The notes: generated by a model from the sequence alone, not told the origin. A stretch of DNA of 37,689 nucleotides from Syntrophobacterales bacterium (GCA_031274925.1 JAISPL010000007.1:1-37689), one strand, 5' to 3'; counted from the first letter of the stretch, positions 24,590-34,326 are shown. Numbers and translations are program-made.

Positions 24590-26885
24590 AAAGAAGTTTC
24601 TCCAGTTCTTCGAGAATAACTGGATCATTTTCCATCTCGATTATGTCGGCCAGCAGATTCTTCGGATTTTTGCGAAGAAGGGAACGGAAAAACCCAATGG
24701 CCCTGAACCTTAACTCCCTATCCCCATTCTCCTTCAATGTCCGCATGAGGGCGATGATTCTTCTCCTTTTTCCGGTGCTCCCAATACCTATGACAATAAG
24801 ATCTTTGAGCTCCTGGACACTTTCTTTCTTAAGATGCATGAGCAACGGATTAACCATTTTCTTATCGTGCAGATCCAGAAGAAGTCTGATGGCATCTGCT
24901 CTTTTCCTTACATCGTTAGAATCCATCAGTTTGAGAATGGGCTGAATATTGATCCCGCTGCTGTCACGCCTCGCCTTTTCGACAAAAAGCTGGTAATTCT
25001 CTCCCGCAGAAATCAGGCTGGCTAAAATGCGCCCCATGTCTTCTTTTGAGAAAGCCATCCCCTCTGAACACGCCCGGATAAGGTCCAACTGGGTCCCATT
25101 GAGTAAAGAATCGTCCATGGATGACCACTTTAGGATTTCCCGAACCTTTTTCTTCCCTTCGAATTGTTTGAGCTCAAGGATATTGAAAAGTGGTTCCATC
25201 AGAAAACGGCTTCTCAGGGAAAAATAGGCGGACCCGGATGATTCATCCCGCAGCACCAGTCCTTTTTGCGTCAAGAGATCAAGGTGCTGAAGAACCTGCG
25301 CGGAAGGGAGGTATGACTCAAAACAGATATCATCGGCCGTATAGCGCTTCAGATGCCTCTCATTTACGTCTATGAGGGTATTCAATACAGCCCTCAACTC
25401 ATTGATATCGTCCAGACCGACAAAAATATCTTTGAGCGCGGCTTCAATGGTGATTCCTCTGACAAACAGTTCACATTCCGCCGGTGTGTAATGCGCTCTT
25501 TTGTCCCACTCAGTATTTGCCTCCTGTCCGTACATGCGGAGCGCCACTTCGCTGTCCAGAGGTTTCAACTCATAAAGAGCTGACATGGCCGTCCTGCTAA
25601 AAAAAGCAGACCATTCGAAAAACGTTCCTTTGTCACCTGATACGATAACGTAGCAATGTTCCCGAGCGAAGCAAAAATCCAAAAATCTCGCGAGTTTTTC
25701 TCTCTCTTTCTGGTCCAAGCCGGCTGTTCTCTCGAATCCGTCAAGTATGAACAGGATAGTTCCCTCGTCAAGAAGTCTGCTACAGAGCGAGATGATATCG
25801 AGGTCAGAATAGTCGTAATTCATCCGCGCACTGCAAACTCTGTCCCTGAGTTCACTAACCGGGTTTGCCCACACCTCGCAGTAAAATGCATTGGTAAATA
25901 TAGTGGCGGCCTGCGAGAGAACAAAGGATTTCAGCATTGTACTCTTGCCGACAAACTCATCACCCACAACAATGGCGCAACCGTGGTCAAACACCCTGTC
26001 GAGCATCGAAGATGCCTCGGTCCACCTTTCTATAAGAGCTATTTCACGACCTGCATATGGAGAGAAGGCAGATCTTCCACAAAATAGCCTGGTATCGTCA
26101 AATTTGCAATTTATATCCCACTCAATTCTTCTATATTGAAACCCTAGTCTCCCGTTTACATTGTTTTTAAAGAACTCAAAGGTTTTTTCGACATAAACCT
26201 TCACCTTTTCAATTTGATGTGTCTCATAAGGCGATTCCGCAGTATAGCCAACCCTTACGACCCCTTCTCTGCTGCTGATTTCTAATGAAATTTTTTCCTT
26301 TCCAAGAATCAGTCTTGGACGTTGATACCTCCTGAGCCTTGCGCTGTCGAGGTCAGCGAAAAACACGTCAAGGAGGAAATGAGAGAAATTAAACAGATGC
26401 TCAATGACTTTAGTATTCCTGATAAGGGCCTTATTGCCTCCCTCAGTGATTACCCATTCCATGGGCATCTTCTTTAGAATATCGGAAAAACTCAGATAAT
26501 TGATGATCTCGATAGCTTTCTCCGGTATTCCAAGCTCTCTTGCGATTCCATTGTTGACAAGTATCCTTTTCTGCGTGCTGTCAAGCGCATTGAATATATC
26601 ACCGTTTCTGAACCATCTGCAACTACCGGTAAGTCCCGTATCATGAAGGTATAATGCACCCAGCAGCGCAAAGATCTCACCCGAAAACAGTTCCTCTTTG
26701 CGATCCCTAGGGTCCGGTATTATTCTTTCAACCAAGGATTTCAGATTTTCCACATGTTCTTTTAATGGAAGATTGATGGAAGGAAAAACATCCTGCTCAC
26801 ACAGGTCCTTAAGATCAAGGAATCTTTGATAAAGCTTTAATCCCCTCTCTTTTTCCTCAAGAACATCTTCGAGTCGAGCCTGCAC
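24573..26885 (-). CDS. Large HD / STAND-like P-loop ATPase with HEAT-like repeats
   Basis: A 770-aa multidomain protein, not a housekeeping family I know. Residues about 20-200 look like an HD-type domain: H44 (LKEHVENL), then H81-D82 in [13 protein letters not shown], similar to the HD domains fused to Hsp90 or NTPases in bacterial conflict proteins. About 295-450 is a P-loop NTPase: Walker [10 protein letters not shown] (308-316), Walker [11 protein letters not shown] (377-386), and a sensor-like VIVSGDKGT. About 515-565 may be a winged helix. From about 640 to 760 there are HEAT/armadillo-like helical pairs ([35 protein letters not shown]). The order, sensor or effector plus STAND ATPase plus repeats, suggests ligand-triggered assembly. 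It begins with GTG 80 bases after secF. Confidence 0.6.
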   Translation of the reverse strand: MQARLEDVLEEKERGLKLYQRFLDLKDLCEQDVFPSINLPLKEHVENLKSLVERIIPDPRDRKEELFSGEIFALLGALYLHDTGLTGSCRWFRNGDIFNALDSTQKRILVNNGIARELGIPEKAIEIINYLSFSDILKKMPMEWVITEGGNKALIRNTKVIEHLFNFSHFLLDVFFADLDSARLRRYQRPRLILGKEKISLEISSREGVVRVGYTAESPYETHQIEKVKVYVEKTFEFFKNNVNGRLGFQYRRIEWDINCKFDDTRLFCGRSAFSPYAGREIALIERWTEASSMLDRVFDHGCAIVVGDEFVGKSTMLKSFVLSQAATIFTNAFYCEVWANPVSELRDRVCSARMNYDYSDLDIISLCSRLLDEGTILFILDGFERTAGLDQKEREKLARFLDFCFAREHCYVIVSGDKGTFFEWSAFFSRTAMSALYELKPLDSEVALRMYGQEANTEWDKRAHYTPAECELFVRGITIEAALKDIFVGLDDINELRAVLNTLIDVNERHLKRYTADDICFESYLPSAQVLQHLDLLTQKGLVLRDESSGSAYFSLRSRFLMEPLFNILELKQFEGKKKVREILKWSSMDDSLLNGTQLDLIRACSEGMAFSKEDMGRILASLISAGENYQLFVEKARRDSSGINIQPILKLMDSNDVRKRADAIRLLLDLHDKKMVNPLLMHLKKESVQELKDLIVIGIGSTGKRRRIIALMRTLKENGDRELRFRAIGFFRSLLRKNPKNLLADIIEMENDPVILEELEKLLSTQET

Positions 26886-26965
26886 GCCATCCCACTTAAA
26901 TGCCAGATATCGTCAAAAAGGAGAGCAGGTCGGCTCTAAAGACAACAAGTAAATGACAGATGAAC

Positions 26966-27874
26966 TCAACGGACCTTATTTCTCAATAGAAAAACGAGGG
27001 GACTAGCCACAAAAATTGACGAGTATGTACCTATAATGACACCAATGACGAGCGCCAATGAAAATTCAAAAAGCACCTTTCCACCAAGGACAAGGAGGGC
27101 GGCCAAAACAAGCAACACGGTTAGGGAGGTTACAATAGTCCTGCTCAAGACCTCATTTATACTCACATTTATCACTGCTCCCAGATCGGACTTAGATTTC
27201 ATTTTCGCCATATTCTCTCTGATCCTGTCGAAAACCACAACCGTGTCGGTAAGCGAATAACCGGCAATTGTCAGGAGCGCGGTAATAAAAAGGATATTCA
27301 TCTCCTCACCCAGAGCCCAAAAAATACCGAGCATGACAATCACGTCGTGGAATGTGGCGATAGCCGCCGCCAACCCGAACACATAGGTGAATCTCCATGC
27401 AATATAGATAATTATGCCTATCAGAGAGATTACTACTGCGATAATGGCATTCTTTTTCAGCGTCTTCCCAACTGACGAACCAACCATGTTGCTTCCGAGG
27501 ATCTCATATTTCTTTCCCGTCAGTTTGGTGGAAATAACCTGTCCGACAATGTCCTGTACTTTTTCTTTTTCCGTGTCGGTCATTTTTGTTTTTACAAGAA
27601 ATTCTCCAGTCCCGCTCACTTCCTGTATTTGCACGTCACGCAAACCTCCGTCGGTCAGGGCATCCCTCAGATCGCCTATACTTACGACATCAGCAAATTT
27701 TATCTGCAGACTGGTTCCCCCTGTGAAATCAATACTCATATTAGCCTTACCGAAGGATATCATCACAAAAGCTACAAGACCGAGACATAACAAAACCGCT
27801 GAAATGGCGAAGGTTTTATTTCTGATGCCGATAAAATCTAAATTTGTATTCTTTAGGATCTCCCTGAACTCCAT
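26966..27874 (-). CDS. secF: Protein translocase subunit SecF
   Basis: With SecD this uses the proton-motive force to help pull proteins through SecYEG. It has 302 aa: one membrane segment (about 22-42), a periplasmic P1-like domain with IDFTGGTSLQIKF (48-60), then five membrane segments with family signatures including YVFGLAAAIATFHDVIVMLG, AGYSLTDTVVVFDRIREN and a late GVIIGTYSSIFVASPLVF. The start overlaps the secD stop as TGATG, so the genes are coupled. Confidence 0.96.
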   Translation of the reverse strand: MEFREILKNTNLDFIGIRNKTFAISAVLLCLGLVAFVMISFGKANMSIDFTGGTSLQIKFADVVSIGDLRDALTDGGLRDVQIQEVSGTGEFLVKTKMTDTEKEKVQDIVGQVISTKLTGKKYEILGSNMVGSSVGKTLKKNAIIAVVISLIGIIIYIAWRFTYVFGLAAAIATFHDVIVMLGIFWALGEEMNILFITALLTIAGYSLTDTVVVFDRIRENMAKMKSKSDLGAVINVSINEVLSRTIVTSLTVLLVLAALLVLGGKVLFEFSLALVIGVIIGTYSSIFVASPLVFLLRNKVR

Positions 27875-29466
27875 CAGATGCTAAGGCTCCTTGGTTTGTA
27901 TTTGACCACTATCCAATCAAAGATGACCTTCGATCCGAAGACCGCAGTAAAGAGGTTAATAATAATACCCACGCTTAGCGTTACTGCAAAGCCTTTGATC
28001 GGTCCCGTGCCGAAAATAAACATGATGAAAGTCGTAATGAGGGTGGTAATGTGGGCATCAAAGATTGTCAACCATGCCTTGGAGTACCCTCCGTCAATGG
28101 CAGCCCGAACCGTTTTGCCGAGCCTCAACTCCTCTCTGATTCTTTCAAAAATGAGAACATTGGTGTCCACGCCTATCCCCATAGTAAGGATAATTCCTGC
28201 AATGCCAGGAAGGGTCATGGTTGCCTTGAGAGCCGCGAAAGCACCAAGTAGATAGATAAGGTTGAGGAAAAGAGCGATATCAGCTACAACCCCCGAATAT
28301 CTGTAGTAGAATACCATGAAAATTATCACAAGAATAGCCCCGAGGGCCGCTGCCTGCATTCCCTTGCGAATGGAATCTTGGCCCAAGGTAGGCCCAATGG
28401 TAATATTCTGAATCACCTTAACTGGAGCGGGAAGTGCTCCAGCCCGCAAAACAATTGCCAGATCCTTCGCCTCATCCATTGTAAAACTGCCACTTATCTG
28501 CGCCCTACCTCCTGAAATTCTCTCCCTCACGACAGGAGCTGAATAGACAGTATTGTCAAGAACAATAGCAACTCTTTTACCGGTATTCTCACCCGTAATT
28601 TTGTCAAAGAGCCGTGCGCCTTCACTGTTGAATTCTAAGTCAACCCTGATCTCGGCTCCCATTCCGGATCCTATTCCAACTTTCGCATTGGTAAGGAGAT
28701 CCCCCGTAAGCAACGCCTGCTTCTTCACAAGGATCGGTGTAGTAGTGACGATGCCTGTTTCCCGGTTTCTTTTCTTCTCCGTTAGAAGTTCATCCCCTTC
28801 AGGAACGGCGCCCGATGTAGCATTTGCTGCATTTTCCTCATCTACGAGCTTAAATTCCAGTTGTGCTGTTTTTCCAATAAGTTCAAGGGCACGATCATGA
28901 TCCTCTACTCCAGGCAACTGCACGAGTATCTCATTCTGGCCCTGTTGCACGATAACAGGTTCAGTCACTCCAAATTGGTCAATCCTGTTTCTGATAGTCT
29001 CAAGAGCCTGACGGACAGCATTTTCTTTGATGTTGGAAATCTCCTTGTCAAGCCACACAAATTCAGCGGTAAAATTGTCACCATCAACCCGGGTTGTCTC
29101 CGCCTTCAAATCAGGAAATTCCTTTCCTACCAAATTATACAGTTTTTCCTTCTGGTCGGCCTTCACGGTAACAACGACGGCGTTCCCTTTTTTGTCAAGG
29201 GCAAGAAACCTTATACTGTCTCGTATCATTCCGTCCTTAAAGCCGTTGAACTTTCTTTCCAAAAGGTTCTGCATCATTTTGACCGTGTCAAGCTCAAGAA
29301 GCAGATGCATACCTCCCTTGAGGTCAAGCCCTAGATGTATTTTTTCCGAAGGCAGATATTGCTTCAATGCGCCTTGCGGCTCATATACATTGGGGAGACA
29401 ATATATCACCGACACCACAAGGAATACCACGATAAGAACTGCTCTAATCTTCAATGACTTTAGCAC
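27874..29466 (-). CDS. secD: Protein translocase subunit SecD
   Basis: The larger partner of SecF. It has 530 aa: a first membrane segment (about 8-27), the periplasmic region starting at HLGLDLKGGMHLLLELD with head and base subdomains (about 40-360), then five membrane segments (about 368-520) with GIGVDTNVLIFERIREE, the membrane motif shared with RND-type exporters. It starts at GTG 29466; GAGGT lies about 7 bases upstream. yajC, often the neighbour, is not found here. Confidence 0.97.
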   Translation of the reverse strand: MLKSLKIRAVLIVVFLVVSVIYCLPNVYEPQGALKQYLPSEKIHLGLDLKGGMHLLLELDTVKMMQNLLERKFNGFKDGMIRDSIRFLALDKKGNAVVVTVKADQKEKLYNLVGKEFPDLKAETTRVDGDNFTAEFVWLDKEISNIKENAVRQALETIRNRIDQFGVTEPVIVQQGQNEILVQLPGVEDHDRALELIGKTAQLEFKLVDEENAANATSGAVPEGDELLTEKKRNRETGIVTTTPILVKKQALLTGDLLTNAKVGIGSGMGAEIRVDLEFNSEGARLFDKITGENTGKRVAIVLDNTVYSAPVVRERISGGRAQISGSFTMDEAKDLAIVLRAGALPAPVKVIQNITIGPTLGQDSIRKGMQAAALGAILVIIFMVFYYRYSGVVADIALFLNLIYLLGAFAALKATMTLPGIAGIILTMGIGVDTNVLIFERIREELRLGKTVRAAIDGGYSKAWLTIFDAHITTLITTFIMFIFGTGPIKGFAVTLSVGIIINLFTAVFGSKVIFDWIVVKYKPRSLSI

Positions 29467-29506
29467 TTAGGACCTCATAAATTCTTTGCCATGAAAAAGT
29501 ATATCA

Positions 29507-29535
29507 AAATTATCTTTATCCGGTTCTTTTGTCAA
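29507..29535 (-). promoter_or_regulatory. Promoter of secDF
   Basis: On the minus strand a perfect TTGACA (29535-29530), then 17 bases and a poor TAATTT (29512-29507). A nearby TGATATACT (an extended -10) is an alternative. Confidence 0.45.
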
Positions 29536-30181
29536 GAAAATTTTCTGGTAAAAGGCCGATAATCGGCACTTCCCGGCAAGACACTGCAGTTATTTTGTGA
29601 AATGGAGCGAACGGAGAAAGTACGCATTACCTTCAGTACAGCTGTGAAGAGTTTGCATGAAATCAATAATTTTGATGACACAAACAATAATCTGCCTCTC
29701 CACCTGAGAAATTGCCTTTTTATCTTCCAAGGGCGTGTACCCGTCCATCATGGCAAGGCTGCTTATTTTCTTGAACTCTCCGGTCAGTTGGTATTAGGCG
29801 TCTCTTTATTTGTCCCATATTACAAATAAAGATGCGACAGTTCATTTGAATAGTTTGCAAGGATGATCGGACGAGACCACGAACTTACCGCGATACGGAC
29901 TCTTCCAAAATAGACTAAAATATCTGCGAAAGCAACATGAGGCAAGCTTTTTCATCGGCGGCTGCAATGAAGCACGTTCAAACTTCCTCGCGCTCCACAA
30001 TTTTTTCATTGTTAAAAGCAATATCTCCAAGGTTAGATAAACGGCTGCAACGCTCAACATTTCTTCCGGCAACACCGGACGATTTCACATGGAGTAAATT
30101 TCTAGCAAGCTTGTGGTGATGTGTTGGCATGAAAACGGATATATGGAACGGCCACTCTTCAATGATATGCTCGAACAAAAC
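29536..30181. other. Intergenic stretch without supported gene
   Basis: Several open frames of 60-77 codons exist on both strands (for example 29602-29829 +, 29842-30075 - and 29978-30196 -). None shows a recognisable family or a good ribosome-binding site. It may be decayed sequence. Nothing else was assignable before the terminator stem at 30182. Confidence 0.45.
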
Positions 30182-30225
30182 GACCTCCTTCATCATCTCC
30201 CCATACAGCGATGATGAAGGAGGTC
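30182..30225 (-). terminator. Strong hairpin terminator of the FKBP gene
   Basis: GACCTCCTTCATCATC (30182-30197) and its exact reverse complement (30210-30225) form a 16-bp stem with a 12-base loop. Read leftward, the stem is followed by GTTTTGTT, giving a usable U tract. It is 47 bases past the stop of the leftward FKBP gene. Confidence 0.75.
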
Positions 30226-30272
30226 TGAAATTATCACTGGTTACTATCCCTTAAAAAATCGCACCCGGCAGT

Positions 30273-30971
30273 CTATTTCTGCTCTTTAATTGAGATCAAT
30301 TCAACATCAAAAATGAGAGTGGCATTCGGGCCTATCATATTCCCTGCCCCTCTCTCGCCATAGGCGAGGTTAGAAGGGATAAACAACTGCCATTTTGCCT
30401 CTGTTTTCATCTTCTGTAACGCCTCGGTCCAGCCTGCAATTACACCATTTACCTGAAAACTGGCAGGCTCTCCGCGCTTAAAAGAACTATCAAATTCAGT
30501 ACCATCTATAAGAGTGCCTCGATAGTTCACGGTAACCTTATCCGTCGCTTTCGGCATCTTACCCGTTCCTTCTTTAATTACTTTATACTGAAGCCCGCTC
30601 GGTAAAGTGATGATGTCTGGTTTCTTCTTATTCTCGGCAAGAAATGTTTCTCCTTTCGTTTTATTTTCTTCCGAAAGTTTTTTCATTCTCTCTGTCTGTT
30701 TGGTCACCATCTCTTTCTGAAAATTCTGCATCGTATCGCGAATTTCCTGTTCCGTGAGCAATAACTTGCCACCGGACATTGCATCTTTTATGCCTTGCCC
30801 CAAAACCGCGGGATCAACGTCAATCGGCTGCCTCTTGAGGGTATTTCCGATATCGACACCGATAGAATAGCTGACTTTCTCTTTTGGGCTCTTCAAGCCC
30901 CCCTGGCCTTGCGCACCCGCTTGACTTGCTAATAACAGAATCGCTAAAATCGCTACCAGCTTTAGTTTCAT
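30273..30971 (-). CDS. Periplasmic FKBP-type peptidyl-prolyl isomerase (Mip/FkpA-like)
   Basis: A 232-aa secreted prolyl isomerase. The signal peptide is MKLKLVAILAILLLASQAGAQ, with AGA/Q as likely cleavage. An N-terminal helical dimerisation domain follows (about 25-115: KVSYSIGVDIGNTLKRQPIDVD, LTEQEIRDTMQNFQKEMVTK), then the FKBP domain (about 122-230) with VTVNYRGTLIDGTEFDSSF, GWTEALQKM, FIPSNLAYGERGAG and ATLIFDVELISI; the active-site Tyr, Asp and Trp positions are kept. It assists folding of envelope proteins. It has its own promoter and a strong terminator, so is monocistronic. Confidence 0.93.
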   Translation of the reverse strand: MKLKLVAILAILLLASQAGAQGQGGLKSPKEKVSYSIGVDIGNTLKRQPIDVDPAVLGQGIKDAMSGGKLLLTEQEIRDTMQNFQKEMVTKQTERMKKLSEENKTKGETFLAENKKKPDIITLPSGLQYKVIKEGTGKMPKATDKVTVNYRGTLIDGTEFDSSFKRGEPASFQVNGVIAGWTEALQKMKTEAKWQLFIPSNLAYGERGAGNMIGPNATLIFDVELISIKEQK

Positions 30972-31058
30972 AAACGCTCCTTTTCAAACATGTGGTTTGT
31001 TGGCACTTTTCCGGACACGTATCACATGGCTGAACCCCCGGAAATCCATGTAAATTTT

Positions 31059-31087
31059 AATATAAGCTCTTGCCTCCTTGTTGTCAA
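31059..31087 (-). promoter_or_regulatory. Strong sigma-70-type promoter of the FKBP gene
   Basis: On the minus strand TTGACA (31087-31082, perfect), 17 bases, TATATT (31064-31059, 5 of 6). This gives a leader of about 80 bases, with AAAAGGAGCG just before the ATG at 30971. Confidence 0.7.
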
Positions 31088-31151
31088 ATAATGCAGATGA
31101 CATTAAGATGCACATTCAGTCTCTTGTGCCTGATTTTCCGCGAATACTTGA

Positions 31152-31365
31152 ATGACCTCCCCTCTCCTTATCAGATCTTATCTAGATTCAAAGTGTGTAA
31201 AGAGTATGGGGTCCCGCCGGAGATAGAAGCGGCAAAGAGACTTCATCCTCTATGGGAGGCTCATGACACGCCGTAATAGACGAAACAGGAGAGGACCTCC
31301 CTATCCTGATATATAAGGTAATACTGGGATAGGCACAGTTAGAGAGAGGGGGGAGAGAAGGTAAA
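31152..31365 (+). repeat. Dispersed structured intergenic repeat, copy C (short form)
   Basis: This is the core of the element in A and B without the upstream block and with the left half of the variable arm deleted. Shared with B: GTGTAAAGAG.ATGGGGTC.CGCC (31194-31218; B has CGCGTAAAGAG...GGGTCTCGCC) and GCCGTAATAGACGAAAC (31270-31286, identical). A run comparable to A is GACTTCATCCT...TCATGAC (31240-31267). Its outer arms still pair: CTCTCC (31160-31165) with GGAGAG (31288-31293), and TATCAG with CTGATA (about 31311). It ends in a G/A-rich run like copy B. Confidence 0.65.
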
Positions 31366-31396
31366 AAAAGAGAGAGGAGACCTTGGTCCGGAAAAA

Positions 31397-31424
31397 TTGA
31401 CAGAGACCGGAGAAAAAGTATAGA
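31397..31424 (+). promoter_or_regulatory. Promoter of the zinc-finger protein gene
   Basis: TTGACA (31397-31402, perfect), a 16-base spacer, TATAGA (31419-31424). The start would be near 31431, downstream of repeat copy C, so the repeat would not be in this transcript. Confidence 0.55.
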
Positions 31425-31440
31425 TTACATTAATATACAA

Positions 31441-31476
31441 ATGTCCGGTACGGGCAATCTACCAAAGAAGATATGA
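31441..31476 (+). CDS. Possible 11-codon leader ORF
   Basis: ATG at 31441 opens a frame of 11 codons whose TGA stop (31474-31476) overlaps the ATG of the next gene at 31473 as ATGA. The main gene has only a weak AAGAAG ribosome-binding site, so coupling through this leader could matter. It is near the predicted transcript start. Confidence 0.3.
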   Translation: MSGTGNLPKKI

Positions 31477-31883
31477 GCATACTAGCTGACATAAAAAGAC
31501 TGGGCTTCAAACTCGAAGATGCCGACAAGGACGAGATCGACAAGATATTGCAGCGGATAGGAAAGCAGATAAAAGATAAAGACGTGCGAAACGCTATAAT
31601 TGAAGGTGAAATTGGCGATTTCCTGAACGCTTGGCGGCCAGACATCATGGACGAGCTCGTCAAAGACCGCCAGCGACAGGTCAATGAGTGGGTAAAGACG
31701 ACCCAGAGAAAGTACGACGAAAAGGGCAACAGGGTCTGTGAAGAGCAATTTTGTCCCTCTACCAACGGGGTCACCCAATGCATATACTGCGGCAAGTTTA
31801 TCTGCAAGGAACACAATTACAAAAAAGATTCCATTGTCTGCTACGACTGCTTTGCAGAGAAATACGGAAAAGAAAATGCCTGA
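31473..31883 (+). CDS. Small protein with C-terminal B-box/RING-like zinc finger
   Basis: A 136-aa protein of no family I can name. The first 85 residues are helical and charged (IKRLGFKLEDADKDEIDKIL, RNAIIEGEIGDFLNAWRPD). Then come eight metal-ligand candidates: C89-x4-C94, C103-x2-C106, C111-x2-H114, C123-x2-C126. The spacing, with CxxC...CxxH...CxxC, suits two zinc ions held in a cross-brace, as in B-box, RING or AN1-type fingers. This suggests a protein- or nucleic-acid-binding adaptor. It is separated from the next genes by about 0.7 kb. Confidence 0.6.
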   Translation: MSILADIKRLGFKLEDADKDEIDKILQRIGKQIKDKDVRNAIIEGEIGDFLNAWRPDIMDELVKDRQRQVNEWVKTTQRKYDEKGNRVCEEQFCPSTNGVTQCIYCGKFICKEHNYKKDSIVCYDCFAEKYGKENA

Positions 31884-32572
31884 CTCACGCCCTCTCACAA
31901 ACCATGGATGGCTTTAAGCAGGTTCCACTGCTGCACCCGCCATGTACGTATGCTTGGGCGTGCACGACGGGGTGGGACGGGGTGATTCGTTTGACCCTCC
32001 TGTGAGGACAAGCTCTTTTGTGGAGGCCTATCTTCGTGCATAAAAATTACGAGCGGCTTTTCCTCATCCTCCATACTCATGGTCTTTCTTAATTACCACA
32101 TGCTCGTCCAATTTCCGTTCTCCGGCGGATACCCCACCCAGCGCCGCCCTCGTCCTTATAATTTTTAAGAGTGTTCTGTGAATTCTGCCCCGGCTTCGCT
32201 CATGGCTCTGACTGGTAGGCATGACAAAGCTTTTGTCTTTGGACGTCTCCCGTCTTCTTCTCTGACAGGGACTACCGGAAATATTGTAGACTATGAACTC
32301 AATTGAGCTGAAAGCCATGACAAAAGAAAGTAAACAGCGAATAGCCAAAAAAACAGTGCAGAGTGCGGAGCGAATGGTAACGCGAGGGATGACCTACAGT
32401 CTAAAAATAGTCTTGGTAGCTTAACGACAAGGTATCAAAAAGTCAGGAGAGTAAGGAGTAACCGACACTGCATGTCGGCTCAACCACGTTTTAACCGTGA
32501 TCACACCCGGCCAGGCGACGGCAAGCTGTGGCAAGCTCATCGTACCGCCAAAAGAACTCGTAATTTTCTCCT
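31884..32572. other. Intergenic stretch, no supported gene
   Basis: Open frames up to 94 codons (32064-32348 -) show no family likeness. Small hairpins are present: CCGACA/TGTCGG (32462-32478) and CACG/CGTG (32493-32507). These lie downstream of the leftward dodecin gene but lack U tracts. Nothing else was recognised. Confidence 0.45.
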
Positions 32573-32788
32573 TCAATTTTCCAACACAAAGATGACGTCC
32601 AGCGTAACTCTGAATTCGGTAATTTTCCCATCCTCCACGCTACAGCGTTGTTCTTTCACCCTTAAGCCAGTGATACCCCTCAGCGTCTTGGACGCTCTCT
32701 TGCAACCGACCATAACGGCATCGTCAAAACTCTTGGTCGATCCAGCAATTATTTCCGTTACCCTTGCCACCCTGCCATCAGATCTCAC
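32573..32788 (-). CDS. Dodecin (flavin-binding)
   Basis: A 71-aa dodecin: 12 copies form a hollow shell that stores flavin, or in some species CoA. The family pattern is clear: VTEIIAGSTKSFDDAVMVGCKRASKTLRGITGL, then a second part VEDGKITEFRVTLDVIFVLE. The usual Trp of the flavin-stacking site (R..W..V in archaeal forms) is replaced here by the region LRVKEQRCSVEDG, so the ligand is uncertain. GTG 32788 is the likely start, since GGGAGGT lies 7 bases upstream. It is divergent from the aminopeptidase gene. Confidence 0.88.
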   Translation of the reverse strand: MRSDGRVARVTEIIAGSTKSFDDAVMVGCKRASKTLRGITGLRVKEQRCSVEDGKITEFRVTLDVIFVLEN

Positions 32789-33093
32789 GTGTAAACCTCC
32801 CGTAGTTAATGTTGACGCTTTGTTGATAATTTTCTACAGCTTAGCAAAGAAATGCAAAAAGGGTCAACTATTTTTCTGAACCTGTTCCAACACAATTCAG
32901 AGAAGGGGGTGATCCAGCAAGACCAGGCAAGGACAAGCGCCGGATCGTGAAACCGATAAGGAGTTGCCAAGAAACCCTCTATTGCTTATACTACAAACAC
33001 AACCGCCCATCCCCTGACTGGTTCTTTACCAAGAAGGACTGGATGTGGACCTCTTCTCCTGATTTGTCGGAGGAAAAAAATAAGGAGGTTGCA
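32789..33093. other. Divergent intergenic region dodecin / aminopeptidase
   Basis: TTGAC motifs occur on both strands: GTTGACG at 32809 reading right and GTTGACC at 32862 reading left. Paired -10 elements are poor. An open frame from 32947 continues into the aminopeptidase, but the first 49 codons do not look like that family. Confidence 0.4.
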
Positions 33094-34299
33094 GTGCTTA
33101 CCGAACTGGAGCTTGAAAAATACGCCGATATAATTATATGGGGACTTAAGACGGCACGAACCGGAAAATTTGCTAAGAACGACGTGGTGCTTCTTCAATA
33201 CGATCCTCTCGCAATTACCCTTGCTGAGATCGTCTACGGGAAGCTTCTTGATCTCGGACTCAATCCGGTGCAAAGGATGGGGATGACTTATGGCATGGAA
33301 CAGACGTTTTACAGAAAGGCAAAGAAGAATCAGCTCATTTTTACAACCCCAGGAGAAAAAGACTTCTATGAAAACCTTCACGGGAGAATATATCTCAGAG
33401 CCCCCGAATCCCTTACACACCTTAAGGATATAGATCCCATCAAGATAGGTAAATTTCTCATTTCGAGAAAACCATTCAGGGATATATTAGAGAAGAGAGA
33501 GGCGAAAGGGCTTCACGGATGGACGCTGTGCACCGTCCCTACCTCGGAACTGGCGACGCAAGCCAGGGCTACCATGGAGGAATATACCGCGCAAATCATA
33601 AAGGCATGCTATCTTGACAAAAATGACCCTGTCAAAGAATGGGAATTGATTCACAAGGATGTGAGAGATATCAAAAAATGGCTAAACAGCCTGAAAATCG
33701 AACACCTTCACGTTGAATCAAAAAATGTGGACCTAAAGATTACCCCAGGGGAACATAGAAAATGGGCCGGCGTGTCCGGCCATAACCTGCCAAGTTTCGA
33801 GATCTTTCTTTCACCAGATTGGAGAGGGACCGAGGGGACCTATTATGCAAACCTCCCTTCTTTTAGAAGCGGCAATTACGTGGAAAGTGTCCGTATCGTG
33901 TTCAGGAAAGGTAAGGCGGTAAAAATCGCGGCTGAATCGGGAGGAGATTTCGCGGAAAAGCAAATGTCCATAGATAAAGGGGCATCGCGATTGGGTGAGT
34001 TTTCTCTCACGGACAAACGTTTTTCCAGGATTGATCGTTTTATGGCCGACACGCTCTTTGACGAAAATTTTGGCGGCGATAACGGTAACGTCCATGTTGC
34101 CATGGGCTCTTCCTACTCGGATACTTATGCGGGCAACCAGGAAGACATGACGAAGGAACTGAAGCAGAAGTTGGGTTTCAACGACTCCGCTTTGCATTGG
34201 GACCTTGTCAATACTGAAGATAAGACAGTCACCGCTCATCTCACCACAGGACAAAAAAAGGTGATCTATGAGAACGGCATGTTCAGGAACGGGTACTGA
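33094..34299 (+). CDS. M29 family aminopeptidase (AmpS/PepS type)
   Basis: A zinc/cobalt-dependent cytoplasmic aminopeptidase. I start it at GTG 33094 (401 aa), because AAGGAGG lies 6-12 bases upstream and LTELELEKYADIIIWG matches the family opening. In that numbering the M29 metal and catalytic residues are all seen: E236 (SFEIFLSP), E302 (GEFSLTD), H334 and Y341 (NVHVAMGSSY), H368 and D370 (HWDL). The 66-residue gap between the two Glu fits the family. It may clear peptides for amino-acid use. The pentapeptide-repeat gene follows 27 bases later. Confidence 0.9.
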   Translation: MLTELELEKYADIIIWGLKTARTGKFAKNDVVLLQYDPLAITLAEIVYGKLLDLGLNPVQRMGMTYGMEQTFYRKAKKNQLIFTTPGEKDFYENLHGRIYLRAPESLTHLKDIDPIKIGKFLISRKPFRDILEKREAKGLHGWTLCTVPTSELATQARATMEEYTAQIIKACYLDKNDPVKEWELIHKDVRDIKKWLNSLKIEHLHVESKNVDLKITPGEHRKWAGVSGHNLPSFEIFLSPDWRGTEGTYYANLPSFRSGNYVESVRIVFRKGKAVKIAAESGGDFAEKQMSIDKGASRLGEFSLTDKRFSRIDRFMADTLFDENFGGDNGNVHVAMGSSYSDTYAGNQEDMTKELKQKLGFNDSALHWDLVNTEDKTVTAHLTTGQKKVIYENGMFRNGY

Positions 34300-34326
34300 A
34301 CAACAAAATACCATTCGAGGTATACG

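Noticed and set aside
29602-29829. 75-codon rightward open frame, possibly a transposase piece
   Set aside because: No motif could be matched to a transposase family and there is no ribosome-binding site.
30182-30225. 16-bp perfect inverted repeat as a mobile-element end
   Set aside because: Position just after the FKBP stop and the U-rich run make a terminator the simpler explanation.
32947-33093. Upstream start for the M29 aminopeptidase
   Set aside because: The first 49 codons have no family match, and a strong AAGGAGG immediately precedes GTG 33094.
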